Shown: positions 53,459 to 64,000 of the stretch, piece by piece
Position numbering within the stretch: the stretch's first letter is position 1
Layout: every line of letters starts with the position of its first letter
Assembly (NCBI RefSeq): GCF_000143415.4
Contig: NW_003314412.1
Coordinates: forward strand, 68,368 to 132,367
Direction of reading: 5' to 3'
DNA from: Selaginella moellendorffii
Taxonomy: Eukaryota; Streptophyta; Lycopodiopsida; Selaginellales; Selaginellaceae
Length of the DNA: 64,000 nt
The notes under the pieces: generated by a model
What the model saw: only the letters and a program-made list of their open reading frames with translations
The model's database searches: none
Told to the model about the DNA's origin: nothing
Translations under genes and position numbers: made by a program

Positions 53459-56400
53459 ATGATGTGGTTCTGCTACAGTCTTCGAGCTGCATGGAGATCT
53501 TCTGCTCAAAGAGATGGTAGACACTTTTCCAGGATAGCGAAGCAGACTGAAGAGCGGCAAAGAGTGTCGGACTTGCTCGCAGCTTTGAAGGACGCCAACA
53601 AATCCAGGGACTTGGAAAAAGCAAGGAAAATCCACGCAGATGCTGTCGCGAGTAAGGACGACAAGAACATCTACGTAGCTAGCAGCTTGGTGAGGTTGTT
53701 TTCGAAATGCGGGAGCATGGTGGATGCTCGCAACGTGTTCGACAAAATACCGCGGCCGAATGTGGTTTCCTGGACATCACTGATTTCCGGCTATGTTCTC
53801 GATGGCAAAAGCGAGGTAGCTCTGGACATGTTCTCTCGCATGCAGACTAAAGGCTGTGCTCCAGACGCTCAGACTTTTGCTGCCGCACTCAAGGCTTGCA
53901 CGGGGATGGCTGCAAAAGAAGAAGGCAAGCTTGTCAAGGGGAGAGTTGTGAAGCCGAAAGCTCTTCAAACAGGGATCGCTATACACTCTCAAGTTAAAAA
54001 GAGCAGCTGCGACGCAGACGTGATCCTGGCCAACACACTTATTGATTTCTACACGAAGTGTGGAAGCATGGCTGAAGCTAAGGAGGTTTTCGACGGGATT
54101 CAGAAGCCGGATGTGGTGTCCTGGACGTCATTGATACTGGGATATGCACAGAATGGGGAAGGACAAGTAGCTTTGGACTTGTACCAAGACATGAAGTCCA
54201 GCGGGTGTTCACCAAATGGTCAGACGTTTTTGGCTGCTCTAAAGGCCTGCACGGATCTGGCAGCAAAAGAAGAGAGCAGCAAGGTTGATGGAAGTCTGTT
54301 GCGAGTCTCCACGTTGGCCAAAGGCAGGGAAATACACTCAGAAGCTACAAAGAACAGGTTCGACTCAGACATCTTCGTTGCGAACACGCTCATCGACATG
54401 TACGCGAAGTGTGGGAGCATGACTGAAGCGATGAGCGTATTTGAGAGGATTCCACGACGAGCAGTGGTGTCCTGGAACGCGCTGATGCTGGGCTATGTTC
54501 ACAACGGGCAGGCAGAGGTGACCTTTCGTCTGTTCGAAAGGATGAGATCGGAAGGATGTGCACCAAACGGCCAGACTTTTGTTGCTGCTCTCAAGGCGTG
54601 CTCTGGCTTGGCTGCCAAAGAGGAAGGCGAGCAAGTCGACAGCAAAGTCGTGAAAGTATGGTCGCTACAAAGAGGCATAGAAGTCTACTCTGCGGCATCA
54701 AAATGCGGCTTCGACTCGGATATATATGTGGCAAACACGGCAGTGGACATGTACGCGAAGTGTGGGAGCATGAGACACGCTCGAGAAGTCTTTGAGAAGA
54801 TTTTGCATCCGGACGTGATTTCCTGGACGGCTCTGGTATCGGGATTTGCTCAAAACGGTGAAGGTGGTGTAGCTCTGGAGTATTTTGAGCGCATGCAAGC
54901 TCAAGGCTGTCCGCCGAATGGCCAGACTTATGTGGCTGCTCTCAAAGCTTGCATCGACCTGGCCACCAACGAAGATGCAAAGCTGGTGGAAGGAAAGCTT
55001 GTGAAAGCTGGCTCGTTGGAGAAAGGGGAAGATGTTCACTCTCAAGCGGCAAAGCGTGGCTACGAGTCGGACATATTTGTGGCCAGCGCTTTGATCGACA
55101 TGTATTCCAAGTGTGGGAGCATGGCGAGTGCTCGAGAGGTTTTCAACGGGATGAAGCGGCGGGACGCTGTGGTCTGGAATGCACTCATGCTGGGCTTCGC
55201 TCTAAACGGTGCCAGTGACGAAGCCTTGGAGCTGTTTACTCTCATGCAATCCCAAGGCTGTGATCCGGACGCTCAAACGTTTGCTGCTGCGTTGAAGGCC
55301 TGTTCCAGCTTCCTGAGTGAAGACGGTAAAGCGGACGACGAGAGGACAAAGAGAGCTTTGGAGAAAGCTTCGTTGATCCATTCCCAAGCAGCGAAGTTTG
55401 GGTTTGACACGGATATATTCGTCGCGAGTATGCTGGTCGATCTCTACGCAAGGTGTGGAAGCATGAGAGAAGCTCGTCAAGTTTTTGAAAGAATACCCCG
55501 GAAGAAACATAACGTGGTCTCGTGGACTACCTTGATCGCCGGCTATGCTCAGAACGATGAACCGGAAGACGCTCTCGAGCTGTTTCAACGGATGCTGGTC
55601 GAAGGCTTTGCACCAAATGCTCAAACTTTCTTGGCAGCACTGAAGGCCTGTGGAAGTTTGGCAGCTCTGGCAATTGGGAAGGCAATTCACTCGACTATTT
55701 CCAGATATGGAGCTGAAGGCGTTGCATCCGTGTCCAACACTCTCGTGCTCTTGTATGGTAAATGCGGGAGTATCACTGGTGCTGAGCAAGTTTTCTACTC
55801 GACTACCGCGAAGGACGTCGTGACTTGGAACGCACTGATGGCGAGCTATGGTCACTTGGGAGACACAGCGGCTTTGTTCCGGCTGAGCCAACAAATGCTG
55901 GAGGAAGGCTTAAAACCGGACGGGATTACTTTCAACTTCATCCTCACTGCGTGCAGCCATGCCGGCTTGGTCGACAAAGGGAAGCACTACTTCCAGGCAA
56001 TGAGCTCGTCGGAGTATGGAGTAACTCCAGATCTGGAGCACTATCACTGTATGGTGGACTTACTCGGGCGTGGAAACAAGCTAGACGAGGCTGTCGAGAT
56101 GGCGAAAACGATGCCGTTCAAGCCGAGCGTGATCACTTGGACGACCATCTTAGCAGCAAGCAGGAAATGGAAGAATGTTGCGGCTGGAAAGCTCGCCTTT
56201 GACGAGCTGCTTTCGCTGAACGAGAAACAAGCTGCATCGTACGTGCTTATGGCAAACATCTACGCTGCTGCTGGAATGTGGGAGGAGAAGGCCAAAGTTC
56301 ATGCGATGAGGAAGGATGCGAAGGCTTGGAAGAAGCCCGGACAGAGCTGGTGGACTGACGAGCGTGGAATCATCCATAAGTTTGTAGCCGGAGACAGAAC

Positions 56401-56746
56401 TCACGCGCAAAGGGACGAGATTGGCGAGAAGTTGAAGCTTCTCGAGGCTGCTATCAAGGATCAGGGGTACGTTGCGGACGTAGGAGCCGTTGCATGGGAC
56501 ATTCCGGACGAGGATAAAGAGGAGTCGCTTTGCGGCCACAGCGAGAGGCTGGCTATCGCCTGTGCTCTCGTGAATTCTCCAGCAGGAACAACGATTCGTA
56601 TCGGCAAGAATCTGCGTGTCTGCGAGGACTGCCACAAGGCAACGGGCTTCATCTCCAAGGTGGAAAAGCGAGTCATCGTTTGCCGAGACGCCAGCCGGTT
56701 TCATGTTTTCGAGGATGGAAAATGCTCTTGCGGAGATTTTTGGTGA
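53459..56746 (+). CDS. PPR-DYW RNA-editing factor, tandem array second member
   Basis: Intronless, 1095 residues, long for the family. Seven PLS modules resemble one another (VVSWTSLILGYAQNGEGQVA, LDMFSRMQTKGCAPDAQTFA, VANTLIDMYAKCGSMTEAMS), suggesting internal duplication. E and E+ motifs follow, then a DYW domain: PG-box (KKPGQSWWTDERGIIHKFVA), the zinc-binding and catalytic HSERLAIACALVNSP and CEDCHKA, and the terminal CSCGDFW. The DYW domain is the cytidine deaminase for C-to-U editing in mitochondria or plastids; all visible zinc ligands are present. The C-terminus is DFW instead of DYW. A short hydrophobic N-terminus could target it to organelles. Confidence 0.96.
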   Translation: MMWFCYSLRAAWRSSAQRDGRHFSRIAKQTEERQRVSDLLAALKDANKSRDLEKARKIHADAVASKDDKNIYVASSLVRLFSKCGSMVDARNVFDKIPRPNVVSWTSLISGYVLDGKSEVALDMFSRMQTKGCAPDAQTFAAALKACTGMAAKEEGKLVKGRVVKPKALQTGIAIHSQVKKSSCDADVILANTLIDFYTKCGSMAEAKEVFDGIQKPDVVSWTSLILGYAQNGEGQVALDLYQDMKSSGCSPNGQTFLAALKACTDLAAKEESSKVDGSLLRVSTLAKGREIHSEATKNRFDSDIFVANTLIDMYAKCGSMTEAMSVFERIPRRAVVSWNALMLGYVHNGQAEVTFRLFERMRSEGCAPNGQTFVAALKACSGLAAKEEGEQVDSKVVKVWSLQRGIEVYSAASKCGFDSDIYVANTAVDMYAKCGSMRHAREVFEKILHPDVISWTALVSGFAQNGEGGVALEYFERMQAQGCPPNGQTYVAALKACIDLATNEDAKLVEGKLVKAGSLEKGEDVHSQAAKRGYESDIFVASALIDMYSKCGSMASAREVFNGMKRRDAVVWNALMLGFALNGASDEALELFTLMQSQGCDPDAQTFAAALKACSSFLSEDGKADDERTKRALEKASLIHSQAAKFGFDTDIFVASMLVDLYARCGSMREARQVFERIPRKKHNVVSWTTLIAGYAQNDEPEDALELFQRMLVEGFAPNAQTFLAALKACGSLAALAIGKAIHSTISRYGAEGVASVSNTLVLLYGKCGSITGAEQVFYSTTAKDVVTWNALMASYGHLGDTAALFRLSQQMLEEGLKPDGITFNFILTACSHAGLVDKGKHYFQAMSSSEYGVTPDLEHYHCMVDLLGRGNKLDEAVEMAKTMPFKPSVITWTTILAASRKWKNVAAGKLAFDELLSLNEKQAASYVLMANIYAAAGMWEEKAKVHAMRKDAKAWKKPGQSWWTDERGIIHKFVAGDRTHAQRDEIGEKLKLLEAAIKDQGYVADVGAVAWDIPDEDKEESLCGHSERLAIACALVNSPAGTTIRIGKNLRVCEDCHKATGFISKVEKRVIVCRDASRFHVFEDGKCSCGDFW

Positions 56747-57019
56747 GCGAAAGAGGTAAGCTAAGTTCTGGACTGCAACTTCGTGGTGTATTAACTTTCA
56801 TATGCTAGGGCTGTGGAAGGAGGAAGCCAAGTTTTTCTTCCTGGAATGAGGTATGTGGGTGTTTTCCATTAAGCTCCTCTAGCTCAAGGGCAACTCATTT
56901 CACACTTTCCGGGATAACACGATGAGAGCGCGCTCGCACCACGAAGAATGCAGACATTGGTTCGTGTTTTCCATTTTTCTTAGTTTTCATTCCACTTTCT
57001 TTCAGCTGAATTCGCAGCA

Positions 57020-59173
57020 ATGACGACGAGCCAAGTTTATCACTCCACAGATTCTTTCGACAAGCTGAAGCCCAAGAACAGGCGGCACGAAAATAAAGAG
57101 GCTCTCAAACTCTACGACCAGCTGCAGCACGACGGTGCAAGACACAGCGTTCCGGTCATCCTCGCGGCTCTCAAGTCATGCAGCGTGTCGAGAGACATCG
57201 AGACAGGGATGAAGATCCACGCGAACGTGGTTTCAGGCAGCAGATTCCACACCAACATCTACATTCTAAACAGCCTCTTGGACCTCTACTCCAAGTGTGG
57301 CAGTATGGTGGACGCTCAACTAGTTTTCGACCGGATGCCAGTCCACACCATCGTCTCCTGGAACACTATCATCAAAGGATACACTCACAGCGGCAAAGGT
57401 AGCTTGGCACTTGATCTTTTCTCCAGCATGCAGCAACAAGGCTGTCAACCAAACTCGAGAAGTTTTGTCGCAGCGATCGGTGCGGTAACGAGCTTGCTAG
57501 CAGCTGAAGGCAACGACGAAGCCGAGAACAAACTCAATTGTCTCGAGAAAGGAATGGCTCTGCATTCCTCGGCTTGCAAGGCGGGCTACGATCTTGACAT
57601 GTTCGTGGCAAGCAGTCTGGTGGATCTGTACGCAAAGAGTGGGAGCATGGAAGATTCACGCAGGTTGTTCGACAGGATGAAAAGTCGCGACGTGGTTTCG
57701 TGGACTGCGCTCATTTCGGGCTACGTCCAGAGCGGCCAAGCCAAGCTCGCGTTACAGCTCTTGCATCGTATGCAAGAACAAGGTTGCCAGCCAAATGCTC
57801 TAACTTACGGAGCCGCGCTCAATGCTTGCACGAAGCTGGCTATGGAGGACGAAGAACAGGATGGAAAGTCGAAGCTGGTCTACCTGGAAAAGGGCAGGGA
57901 GCTTCATTCTCGCCTCGCAAAGTGTGGATACGAAGCCGACGCATTCGTCGCGAGCAGCCTCATGGACATGTATTCCAACTGTGGGAGCATCAGAGAGGCC
58001 AGGCAAGTGTTCGGGAGAACCAAGAACCACGACGTGGTTGCCTGGAACACGATCATCATGGGACATGCACAGAACGGAGATGGAGAGATGGCTCTCGAGC
58101 TCTTCTATCAGATGCAACGCGAAGCTGGCCTGCCTCCAAACGCTCGGACTTTCGTTGCTGCGATCAATGCTTGCGCGGCTTTAGCAAGCAAAGAAAAAGA
58201 AGCCGGGGGAAAGAAAGTTTCCAGCTTGGAGAGAGGAGCTGCGATTCACTCACAGGCGATGGAGTCCGGGTGTTGCCTCGATATCTTCGTGGCTAACAGC
58301 CTCATCGACATGTACTCCAAGTGTGGAAGTCTGGAAGAAGCTCGCCGTGTCTTCGACGGCATGGAGCAGCGAAACATCGTTTCCTGGACGTCGATGATCA
58401 TGGGGTACGCCGAGAACAACGCAGCCACCTTTGCTCTCGAGCTCTACGAGCTAGCCGGCTCCTACCTCCAGCCAAACGCTCAGACTTTCATGGCGGCGCT
58501 CAAGGCCTGCGGCGACTTAGCAGCGGTGGACGCTGGGAAGAGGCTCCACTCGCAGATCCGAGAGAGAAATCTGGACAGCAATCCACTGCTCGCGTGCTCG
58601 CTCATCGGGTTCTATGGAAAGTGTGGAGACACGGCCGCCGCTCGAGAAGTTTTCCACTCGGTGGCGAGGAAGGACGCGGCCGTGTGGAGTGCTCTCATCG
58701 CGGCTTACAGCTTCCAGGGAGACGCAGCCGGGGCCTTGAATCTCCTCGAGAGGATGCGGGAGGAGAAGATCCGGCCAGACGGTGTGACGCTCCTCTCGGT
58801 TCTCAAGGCTTGCAGTCACGCCGGGCTCGTCGACGCTGGCCTCGAGTGTTTCCGGGAGATATCCTCGCCGACGATCGAGCACTACACCTGCGTGGTGGAT
58901 CTCCTGAGCCGAGCAAACCGGCTCAAGCAGGCGGTGGCGGTGGCGGAGAGGCTGGCGGCGCAGAAGCGGAGCTTGCCGGCGGCGGTGTGGATGACAATCC
59001 TGGCCGCGTCCGCGAAGTGGAAAGATGTAGACAACGGGCGACTAGCGTTTGAGAAGCTGCGAGCTATGGATCGAGAGGAGGCCTCCATCTACATCGCCAT
59101 GGCCAACGTTTACTCGAGCGAGCTGGCTTCACATGACAGTGACGTGGCTGCTGGCGTCCCGACAGTTGGTTGA
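57020..59173 (+). CDS. PPR protein, tandem array third member
   Basis: Intronless, 717 residues. PLS repeats (VASSLVDLYAKSGSMEDSRR, VVSWTALISGYVQSGQAKLA, VANSLIDMYSKCGSLEEARR) with the array's charged inserts (LAMEDEEQDGKSKLVYLEKG, LASKEKEAGGKKVSSLERG). It ends in an E-type region (YTCVVDLLSRANRLKQAVAV, VWMTILAASAKWKDVDNGRL) and stops soon after YSSELASHD. No DYW domain. Its stop is 48 bp before the CRR7-like start codon. Confidence 0.94.
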   Translation: MTTSQVYHSTDSFDKLKPKNRRHENKEALKLYDQLQHDGARHSVPVILAALKSCSVSRDIETGMKIHANVVSGSRFHTNIYILNSLLDLYSKCGSMVDAQLVFDRMPVHTIVSWNTIIKGYTHSGKGSLALDLFSSMQQQGCQPNSRSFVAAIGAVTSLLAAEGNDEAENKLNCLEKGMALHSSACKAGYDLDMFVASSLVDLYAKSGSMEDSRRLFDRMKSRDVVSWTALISGYVQSGQAKLALQLLHRMQEQGCQPNALTYGAALNACTKLAMEDEEQDGKSKLVYLEKGRELHSRLAKCGYEADAFVASSLMDMYSNCGSIREARQVFGRTKNHDVVAWNTIIMGHAQNGDGEMALELFYQMQREAGLPPNARTFVAAINACAALASKEKEAGGKKVSSLERGAAIHSQAMESGCCLDIFVANSLIDMYSKCGSLEEARRVFDGMEQRNIVSWTSMIMGYAENNAATFALELYELAGSYLQPNAQTFMAALKACGDLAAVDAGKRLHSQIRERNLDSNPLLACSLIGFYGKCGDTAAAREVFHSVARKDAAVWSALIAAYSFQGDAAGALNLLERMREEKIRPDGVTLLSVLKACSHAGLVDAGLECFREISSPTIEHYTCVVDLLSRANRLKQAVAVAERLAAQKRSLPAAVWMTILAASAKWKDVDNGRLAFEKLRAMDREEASIYIAMANVYSSELASHDSDVAAGVPTVG

Positions 59174-59221
59174 CGTGGCGTCCACGTCGGGGTCTATCTC
59201 CGCCTCGTATCCAGTGGCGCC

Positions 59222-59720
59222 ATGGCGATGGCTTCCACGATCACAGCTCTCGCGAGCTCCTTTGCGAAGTGTGGCGGCTCCGCGAGATTTCTCGACGATT
59301 ACAACTTCAACTGCGGTGGCAATTCGCTGCGATTTCGATCGATCAGTGGTCATTGCCAGAGGATTTCCAAGGTATGTGTTCTTCGTTTTCTAATCGAGTT
59401 TGATCGTTTTTTCGTTCCAGAGTTTGGTGGTGAATCGAAATCGAGCAGGGGGGCAGCGAGGAATCATGTACGAGGACGAGGATACGTTCGTTCTCCTGGA
59501 GCCCGGCGAGGACGAAGTGTTCGTCTCCATGGAGCAGCTCCAGTCGAGGATTAAATCCTGGCTGGAGCGATGGCCGTCGGGGTCGCTGCCATTCGACCTC
59601 CAAAACTTTAAGACTCTGGACGAGGCCGCGTCGCATCTCGTGAGCAATTCCTGCGAGCTCGAAATTGGCGGCGGCTTTGGTTCCATTCAATGGTTCCAAG
59701 TTAGACTGGAAGAACGATAG
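59222..59720 (+). CDS. CRR7: CRR7-like chloroplast NDH assembly protein
   Basis: Two exons, 59222-59371 and 59421-59720 (49-nt GT-AG intron), 149 residues. The first exon encodes a Ser/Ala-rich transit-peptide-like stretch (MAMASTITALASSFAK). The second gives FVLLEPGEDEVFVSMEQLQS, IKSWLERWP, LPFDLQNF and CELEIGGGFGSIQWFQVRL, the pattern I recognise from CHLORORESPIRATORY REDUCTION 7, a stromal factor needed for accumulation of the NDH membrane-arm subcomplex. Recognition is from memory of the family. If correct, it implies a plastid NDH complex in this plant. Confidence 0.78.
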
Positions 59721-60680
59721 ATTATAGTAGTAGCTTTGTTTAGAACTACTCTTTTTCTATCTTTCTATTTCGTGTCAACATCTAGAACGAACATATCAAG
59801 CCCACATTACGTAAGCCAGGGCGTGCCGTGAATTTATAATCAAAAAGTTGGTTGGGATCCACACCATTAAACTAACATTTTAGAAGGTTCTAAAGAAACC
59901 TAACTTCTAGAAAGGTGGTAGGGCACGGAAAACAGGAACGGTCACTGCCAGGCCACGCCATATGGCGCAAATACAAGATATGTACGGCAGCGTGTCGTCG
60001 CCCGTCGCGTAGCTTGTGAATTGCTAGCAACTTTTTTTTTTTTCTCTCTCCCTCGTTTCCGCGAGTCACAGGAATCGTATGACTCTAAACATTGGGCGAT
60101 TTTTTATTAATCGGGGGTCTTTTCCTACATAGTACAAACCATAGCTTTTCTTCCATGCATTGGATGGATGATCCAACGGCGGTGGCACTACCCACCAGTC
60201 AAAAATGACTTTTGGCCACGGCTACCGTACGATTCTAGAGAAAAGGCTGCTGACGTGTTTCTTGCCACGTGGCCCGCCGTTGCGGCCGCCACGTCAGGCA
60301 GTTAAGCACGGCGGGCGGTAGATGTGACGCATCCGACGGCAACGGCAGCGAGCGACGCGGACCGTCGGATCGACGGAATCGACGGTTGCCGTGGCAATCG
60401 TAATGCGCGAGAGAGCTTGCTAGGTTTTCTTCGTGGTGGGAGGGAGAAAATGCGAGCGCCATGCCGGATCGAGGGCATGCAGTGATCTCTATGGATTGAT
60501 TTCTCGCAGGGCGGTGGAGCTAGTGCGCGTGCGCCGCGGGCGCGCGCTGCATAGCGATCGATGGGAGCATGGCCGGGGTTTTGATCTAGAGTGGTAGTAT
60601 TTCTTCATGCGCGCTCGGGATTTGTGGATCTTGGAGCTGGATTCTAGGAATTCTTGCGGCCCGGGGAGTGTCGCGGCGGG
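59721..60680. other. Intergenic region upstream of MSRA
   Basis: About 960 bp. The half near 60200-60680 is GC-rich and fits a promoter and 5' UTR. The rest has a T run (about 60031-60042) and no recognised gene. Confidence 0.5.
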
Positions 60681-61370
60681 ATGGGGAAGGTCCGGGGATG
60701 GCTCCACAAGCTGGGGCTTGGAAGCAGGAATGCGGCACAGGACGAGATGGCGCTGATGAAGATCGCGCAGGGGCCGGATTTGGATGTGGCGGAGGCGGGC
60801 AACGAGATGGCCCAATTCGGCGCCGGATGCTTCTGGGGAGTGGAGCTGGCGTACCAGAGAGTTCCTGGCGTGACCAAGACGGAAGTGGGCTACTCGCGCG
60901 GCTACCTCCACAACCCTTCCTACAGGGACGTTTGCGATGGGGATACCGGCCATGTCGAGGTCGTCCGGGTCCAATTCGATCCAAAGTGCTGCTCATACGA
61001 GAATCTCCTCAGCGTTTTCTGGTCCAAGCACGATCCTACCACTCCAAATCGTCAGGTAAGCTCGCAAAAACAGATTTTTTTCTTCGCGATTCTAGCTGGA
61101 AGTTTTCGTGAAGAACAGGCTAACGATGTGGGAACCCAGTACCGCTCTGGAATTTACTACTACACTCCCGAGCAAGAGAGCGCGGCCATAGCATCGAAAG
61201 AGAGCCTCCAGAAGAGCTTGGACAGCCCGATCGTGACGGAGATCCTGGCCGCCAAGAAATTCTATCGAGCCGAGGCGTTCCACCAGCAGTACCTCGCCAA
61301 AGGTGGGCGATTCGGATTCAGGCAGTCCGCTGCAAAGGGTTGCACTGATCCAATCCGCTGCTATGGGTAG
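60681..61370 (+). CDS. MSRA: Peptide methionine sulfoxide reductase A
   Basis: Two exons (60681-61055 and 61119-61370), 208 residues. The catalytic motif [18 protein letters not shown] has the nucleophilic Cys at about residue 50. [63 protein letters not shown] and the C-terminal [10 protein letters not shown] with the resolving cysteines are all typical. The enzyme reduces methionine-S-sulfoxide in proteins using thioredoxin and protects against oxidative damage. Without a clear transit peptide it looks cytosolic. An SKxxxxGR-type basic leader precedes the domain. Confidence 0.96.
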   Translation: MGKVRGWLHKLGLGSRNAAQDEMALMKIAQGPDLDVAEAGNEMAQFGAGCFWGVELAYQRVPGVTKTEVGYSRGYLHNPSYRDVCDGDTGHVEVVRVQFDPKCCSYENLLSVFWSKHDPTTPNRQVSSQKQIFFFAILAGSFREEQANDVGTQYRSGIYYYTPEQESAAIASKESLQKSLDSPIVTEILAAKKFYRAEAFHQQYLAKGGRFGFRQSAAKGCTDPIRCYG

Positions 61371-62181
61371 AACAACGCCATTTGGTTCTTCCTTTTCTTT
61401 CTTTCCTCTCATCCTTTTTTTTTCTCTACACTCATTCTCCTCGTACGAGTGAGAGTCCTTGGGAAGGATCAAAAACAAAAAATTTTCTCCTCCTCCTCCT
61501 AGGTACGTCCATTTCTTCCATAAACATTTCGAGAATTTTTATTGAGTTCCAGCGAGAAGAAGAAGAAGAAGCGGAGGTTCTTCCAATCAACTGTACAGTT
61601 TGATCGAAAGAAAACAATCACCAGGCAATAAGTAAGAAGGTGGCGCTGCCACCACCAGCAAGTAAAAGAAGATCGCTGATCAAAAGGAATAAAAACGAGT
61701 AAAGTTACGCTCGTCGCCACGGTAGGAAGAACGACAAATGTTGTAAGCCTTCCCCATCCTCGAATTTTACCGTGCGTGTTTTTCGGTGGGCGATTCTCTC
61801 TCTCGGCCTTAAATTATAAGTTAGAGAAAAGAGAGAAGATTTTCGTTTTCTAGAAGGATTCGTGGGGAACCTAGAACCGCTGATCGCAGCGATTCTTTAA
61901 AAAGAATGAAACTTTCACTGTGCTGGTTAAAAAAAATCCTCACAACTCATTGTTCTAAACAAGAAAAAGCGTAGATTATTCTTAGGCTTTATCTAGACAC
62001 TCGTGTTCTCGTCTATATATCTAGATTCTTTTCGTGACTTTGGAGTTCTAGCTCTTCTAGTGGAATGTTAGTCGTCGATCGACGCTACCCTGGAAGCCAA
62101 CTTAGCTTTGTCCTCGTTGTTTTCGTCAAAGTACATGAATACGGACAGATGGTGATAGCTCCATTTCCTTTGCTTTTGTTG
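61371..62181. other. MSRA 3' flank
   Basis: About 800 bp of MSRA 3' UTR and spacer with T-rich and CTC-rich tracts. No gene was recognised. Confidence 0.5.
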
Positions 62182-62530
62182 AGATGAGATAATTGATCGT
62201 TGGGATTTGAAACCATTTCAAAGAAATCTTCCCTGAATTTCATCACTTGACTTGGGCAAATCAGGCAAAGTCGCCCAAGGTTGGGAAAAGTCCAGGGCAA
62301 TCAAATCTCTCTTTTCCAGCCGAGGAGAAATCACATACTGCTCTCAGTCTGATCATCATGATCAGAGTCCAGTGATCTCCACAGCTGTTGAATTTCTAGA
62401 AGTACGTGACGACTCATGCAAAGACAGCTGCTGGGTTTCCAAATTCCGAGAAGAGAAAGGGATTCCCTCCAAGTTCCAGCACAAACCAACAGGTTTGTAC
62501 AAGATCAGGTTGCTGTGCAGCTGTGAGGAA
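62182..62530 (+). repeat. Unnamed dispersed repeat, copy 2
   Basis: Aligns in inverted orientation with 17598-17911. It has an extra stretch of about 22 bases (ACCATTTCAAAGAAATCTTC) near its start. No coding frame is shared between the copies. Confidence 0.75.
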
Positions 62531-64000
62531 ATTTTGAGTTCTGCTATGCCTGCTGATGCATGATTGGATTTTTCTGTGCTTTGGGTCAACATCGTGAAAG
62601 GCTGTCGAGCAAAACTGATGAACACGATATTCACACAGCTCTAAATTCGTCCCTACGAACAAGTATTTTCTCCTTGGATTAATGTGATATTTCAAAATGT
62701 ATACAATAAAAGAATGTACTATCCTTTCTTATAGTAAGCCAAATATAATAATCATATTTACTATGCAAAACTGAAACACTAATGACATGCTATGTTATTT
62801 AATGAAAGAATAATAATAACCTTCATCCAAGCTAATACCTAAGTTTGTTGCATATAAAATAATCAAATTCTAGATAGTGTGAAATATAAAAAAATAAAAT
62901 TATGCTAAAAGGAGACATTTTATCATTTTTTTATTTTAATATTGAAAAATATATTATCAACTCAACTACTTATGTTCATTAATGAGACCATAATGGTGAA
63001 AGACTTATTTTTTAATATAATTATTGTTTCTAAATTAACTGTTATAGAGAAATAAGTGAAGAGTCATTTTCTAAATTGTGATATTGATATTTTAAAATAA
63101 TTTATTGAAATTTTAATTTTAATAATACTATTTATTTTATTATTTAGAGAAGGAAATGTTTTTTTATTTTCTATTTTATTTGAAAATACTAAAATAATAA
63201 AAAAATAAAAAATAGATTTATTTTGAACACTCTTTACTTTTATAAGGGTCTTGCATTTGCAATATTTTATCAATATAACCTCTTTTGGACTCTAATGCAA
63301 TATGATAGAGGTCATTTGCTTAAACAAGGATTAAGCAAATATCAATGGCGCTCAGGGATACCAACCAAAAACATTATTAGTTTAACCCTCAACTAATTCA
63401 GAAATCTAATCTAGGTATAGCTTTATGCTTAATAGGCCATGAGTTCAAATTCAATAAATCGAATGAGTAGAGATTTGGGCTTTGATTTTTGCTATGGCTA
63501 GTAATAGTAAATATACTTTATAATAACTAAGAGAGATAGCAAAGACATAACATTTTTTTATGCTTCTCCAATTTAAATTTTTCATATTTCTTTATTTAAG
63601 TTCTAAGATGCTTGTTATTATAATTCTAATCCTTTCTTTGCAATTATTATTTATATAACATCAACTTAATATATTAAAATTAAATGTACATTTTTGTAGT
63701 GCACCCTATCTTTCTCCCCTTAAATCAATTGAAAAAAGGGCAATTGCCTAAGAGAGTCTTTAGTGATTATTTTATCCCTATTTTATCTCCCAATGTTCCA
63801 AGATTCATATTGATAGTATATTGAAATCTCATCCCATGATCACATACACTACAATTTTCCACAAGTATGCTAACTTTGATGATGTTTTTAATAATAGAAG
63901 AGTTAATAATTTACCATCACATCGACTTTATGATTGTCCCATTCATCTTGTGGAGGGGAAATTACCACTATTTGGTCTTATCTACAATCTTTCACTAGCA
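62531..64000. other. AT-rich right end
   Basis: About 1.5 kb of strongly AT-rich DNA with short, unsupported frames. No gene, tRNA or terminal repeat was recognised. Confidence 0.6.

Noticed and set aside
53777-58882. Many antisense frames across the PPR array
   Set aside because: They recur at matching places in each repeat module, as expected for shadows of repeated coding sequence.

Overview
This is eukaryotic nuclear DNA from a land plant. Very short introns (about 50-100 nt), many large intronless PPR genes including a DYW-type one, and gene islands packed between AT-rich repeat tracts point to a lycophyte, most likely Selaginella moellendorffii or a close relative. That assignment is an inference from gene content and style, not from a database match.

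Layout. 1-5790 is AT-rich, gene-poor repeat DNA with foldback inverted repeats and degenerate tandem repeats. 5800-15740 is a gene island: PP2C phosphatase (-), class III peroxidase (+), tRNA-Val, glucosidase II beta subunit (-), an intronless PPR gene (-), tRNA-Leu and a GT47 exostosin-family gene (-). 15860-28430 is a duplication zone. It holds three class I small heat-shock protein genes (-) with strong heat-shock elements, two decayed F-box-like relics, an orphan heat-shock element, a dead peroxidase copy, a decayed PPR copy and a second tRNA-Val. It is split by a Ty3/gypsy LTR retrotransposon (18316-23230) inactivated by point nonsense mutations. 28970-36030 holds an E2F gene (-) divergent from a CERK1-like LysM receptor kinase (+), then a PPR gene (-). 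36030-38580 is AT-rich and contains degraded copies of PPR and heat-shock-promoter sequence.

38586-51218 is compact housekeeping DNA: RsmB/NSUN-type RNA methyltransferase, a beta-propeller DPP6/TolB-like protein, AP endonuclease APE1L (all +), a five-finger CCCH zinc-finger protein (-) and a TITAN-like zinc-finger protein (-). 51281-59173 is a tandem array of three PPR genes (+), one with a DYW cytidine deaminase domain. It is followed by a CRR7-like chloroplast NDH assembly protein and a methionine sulfoxide reductase A. From 61400 on there is a second copy of an unnamed dispersed repeat and AT-rich DNA.

The genes form no operon-like pathway, but some contexts are informative. Organelle RNA processing (PPR genes, CRR7) clusters at 51-60 kb. 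The heat-shock block records repeated local duplication with retention of promoter modules. The glucosidase II beta gene has an in-phase alternative terminal exon that would turn a soluble ER protein into a short membrane-anchored one. Two genes use GC-AG introns. No CRISPR, operon or wholly new multi-gene system was seen. The strongest novel candidates are the alternative exon, the PPR family-specific charged insert, the PPR/tRNA-Leu unit and the unnamed dispersed repeat.
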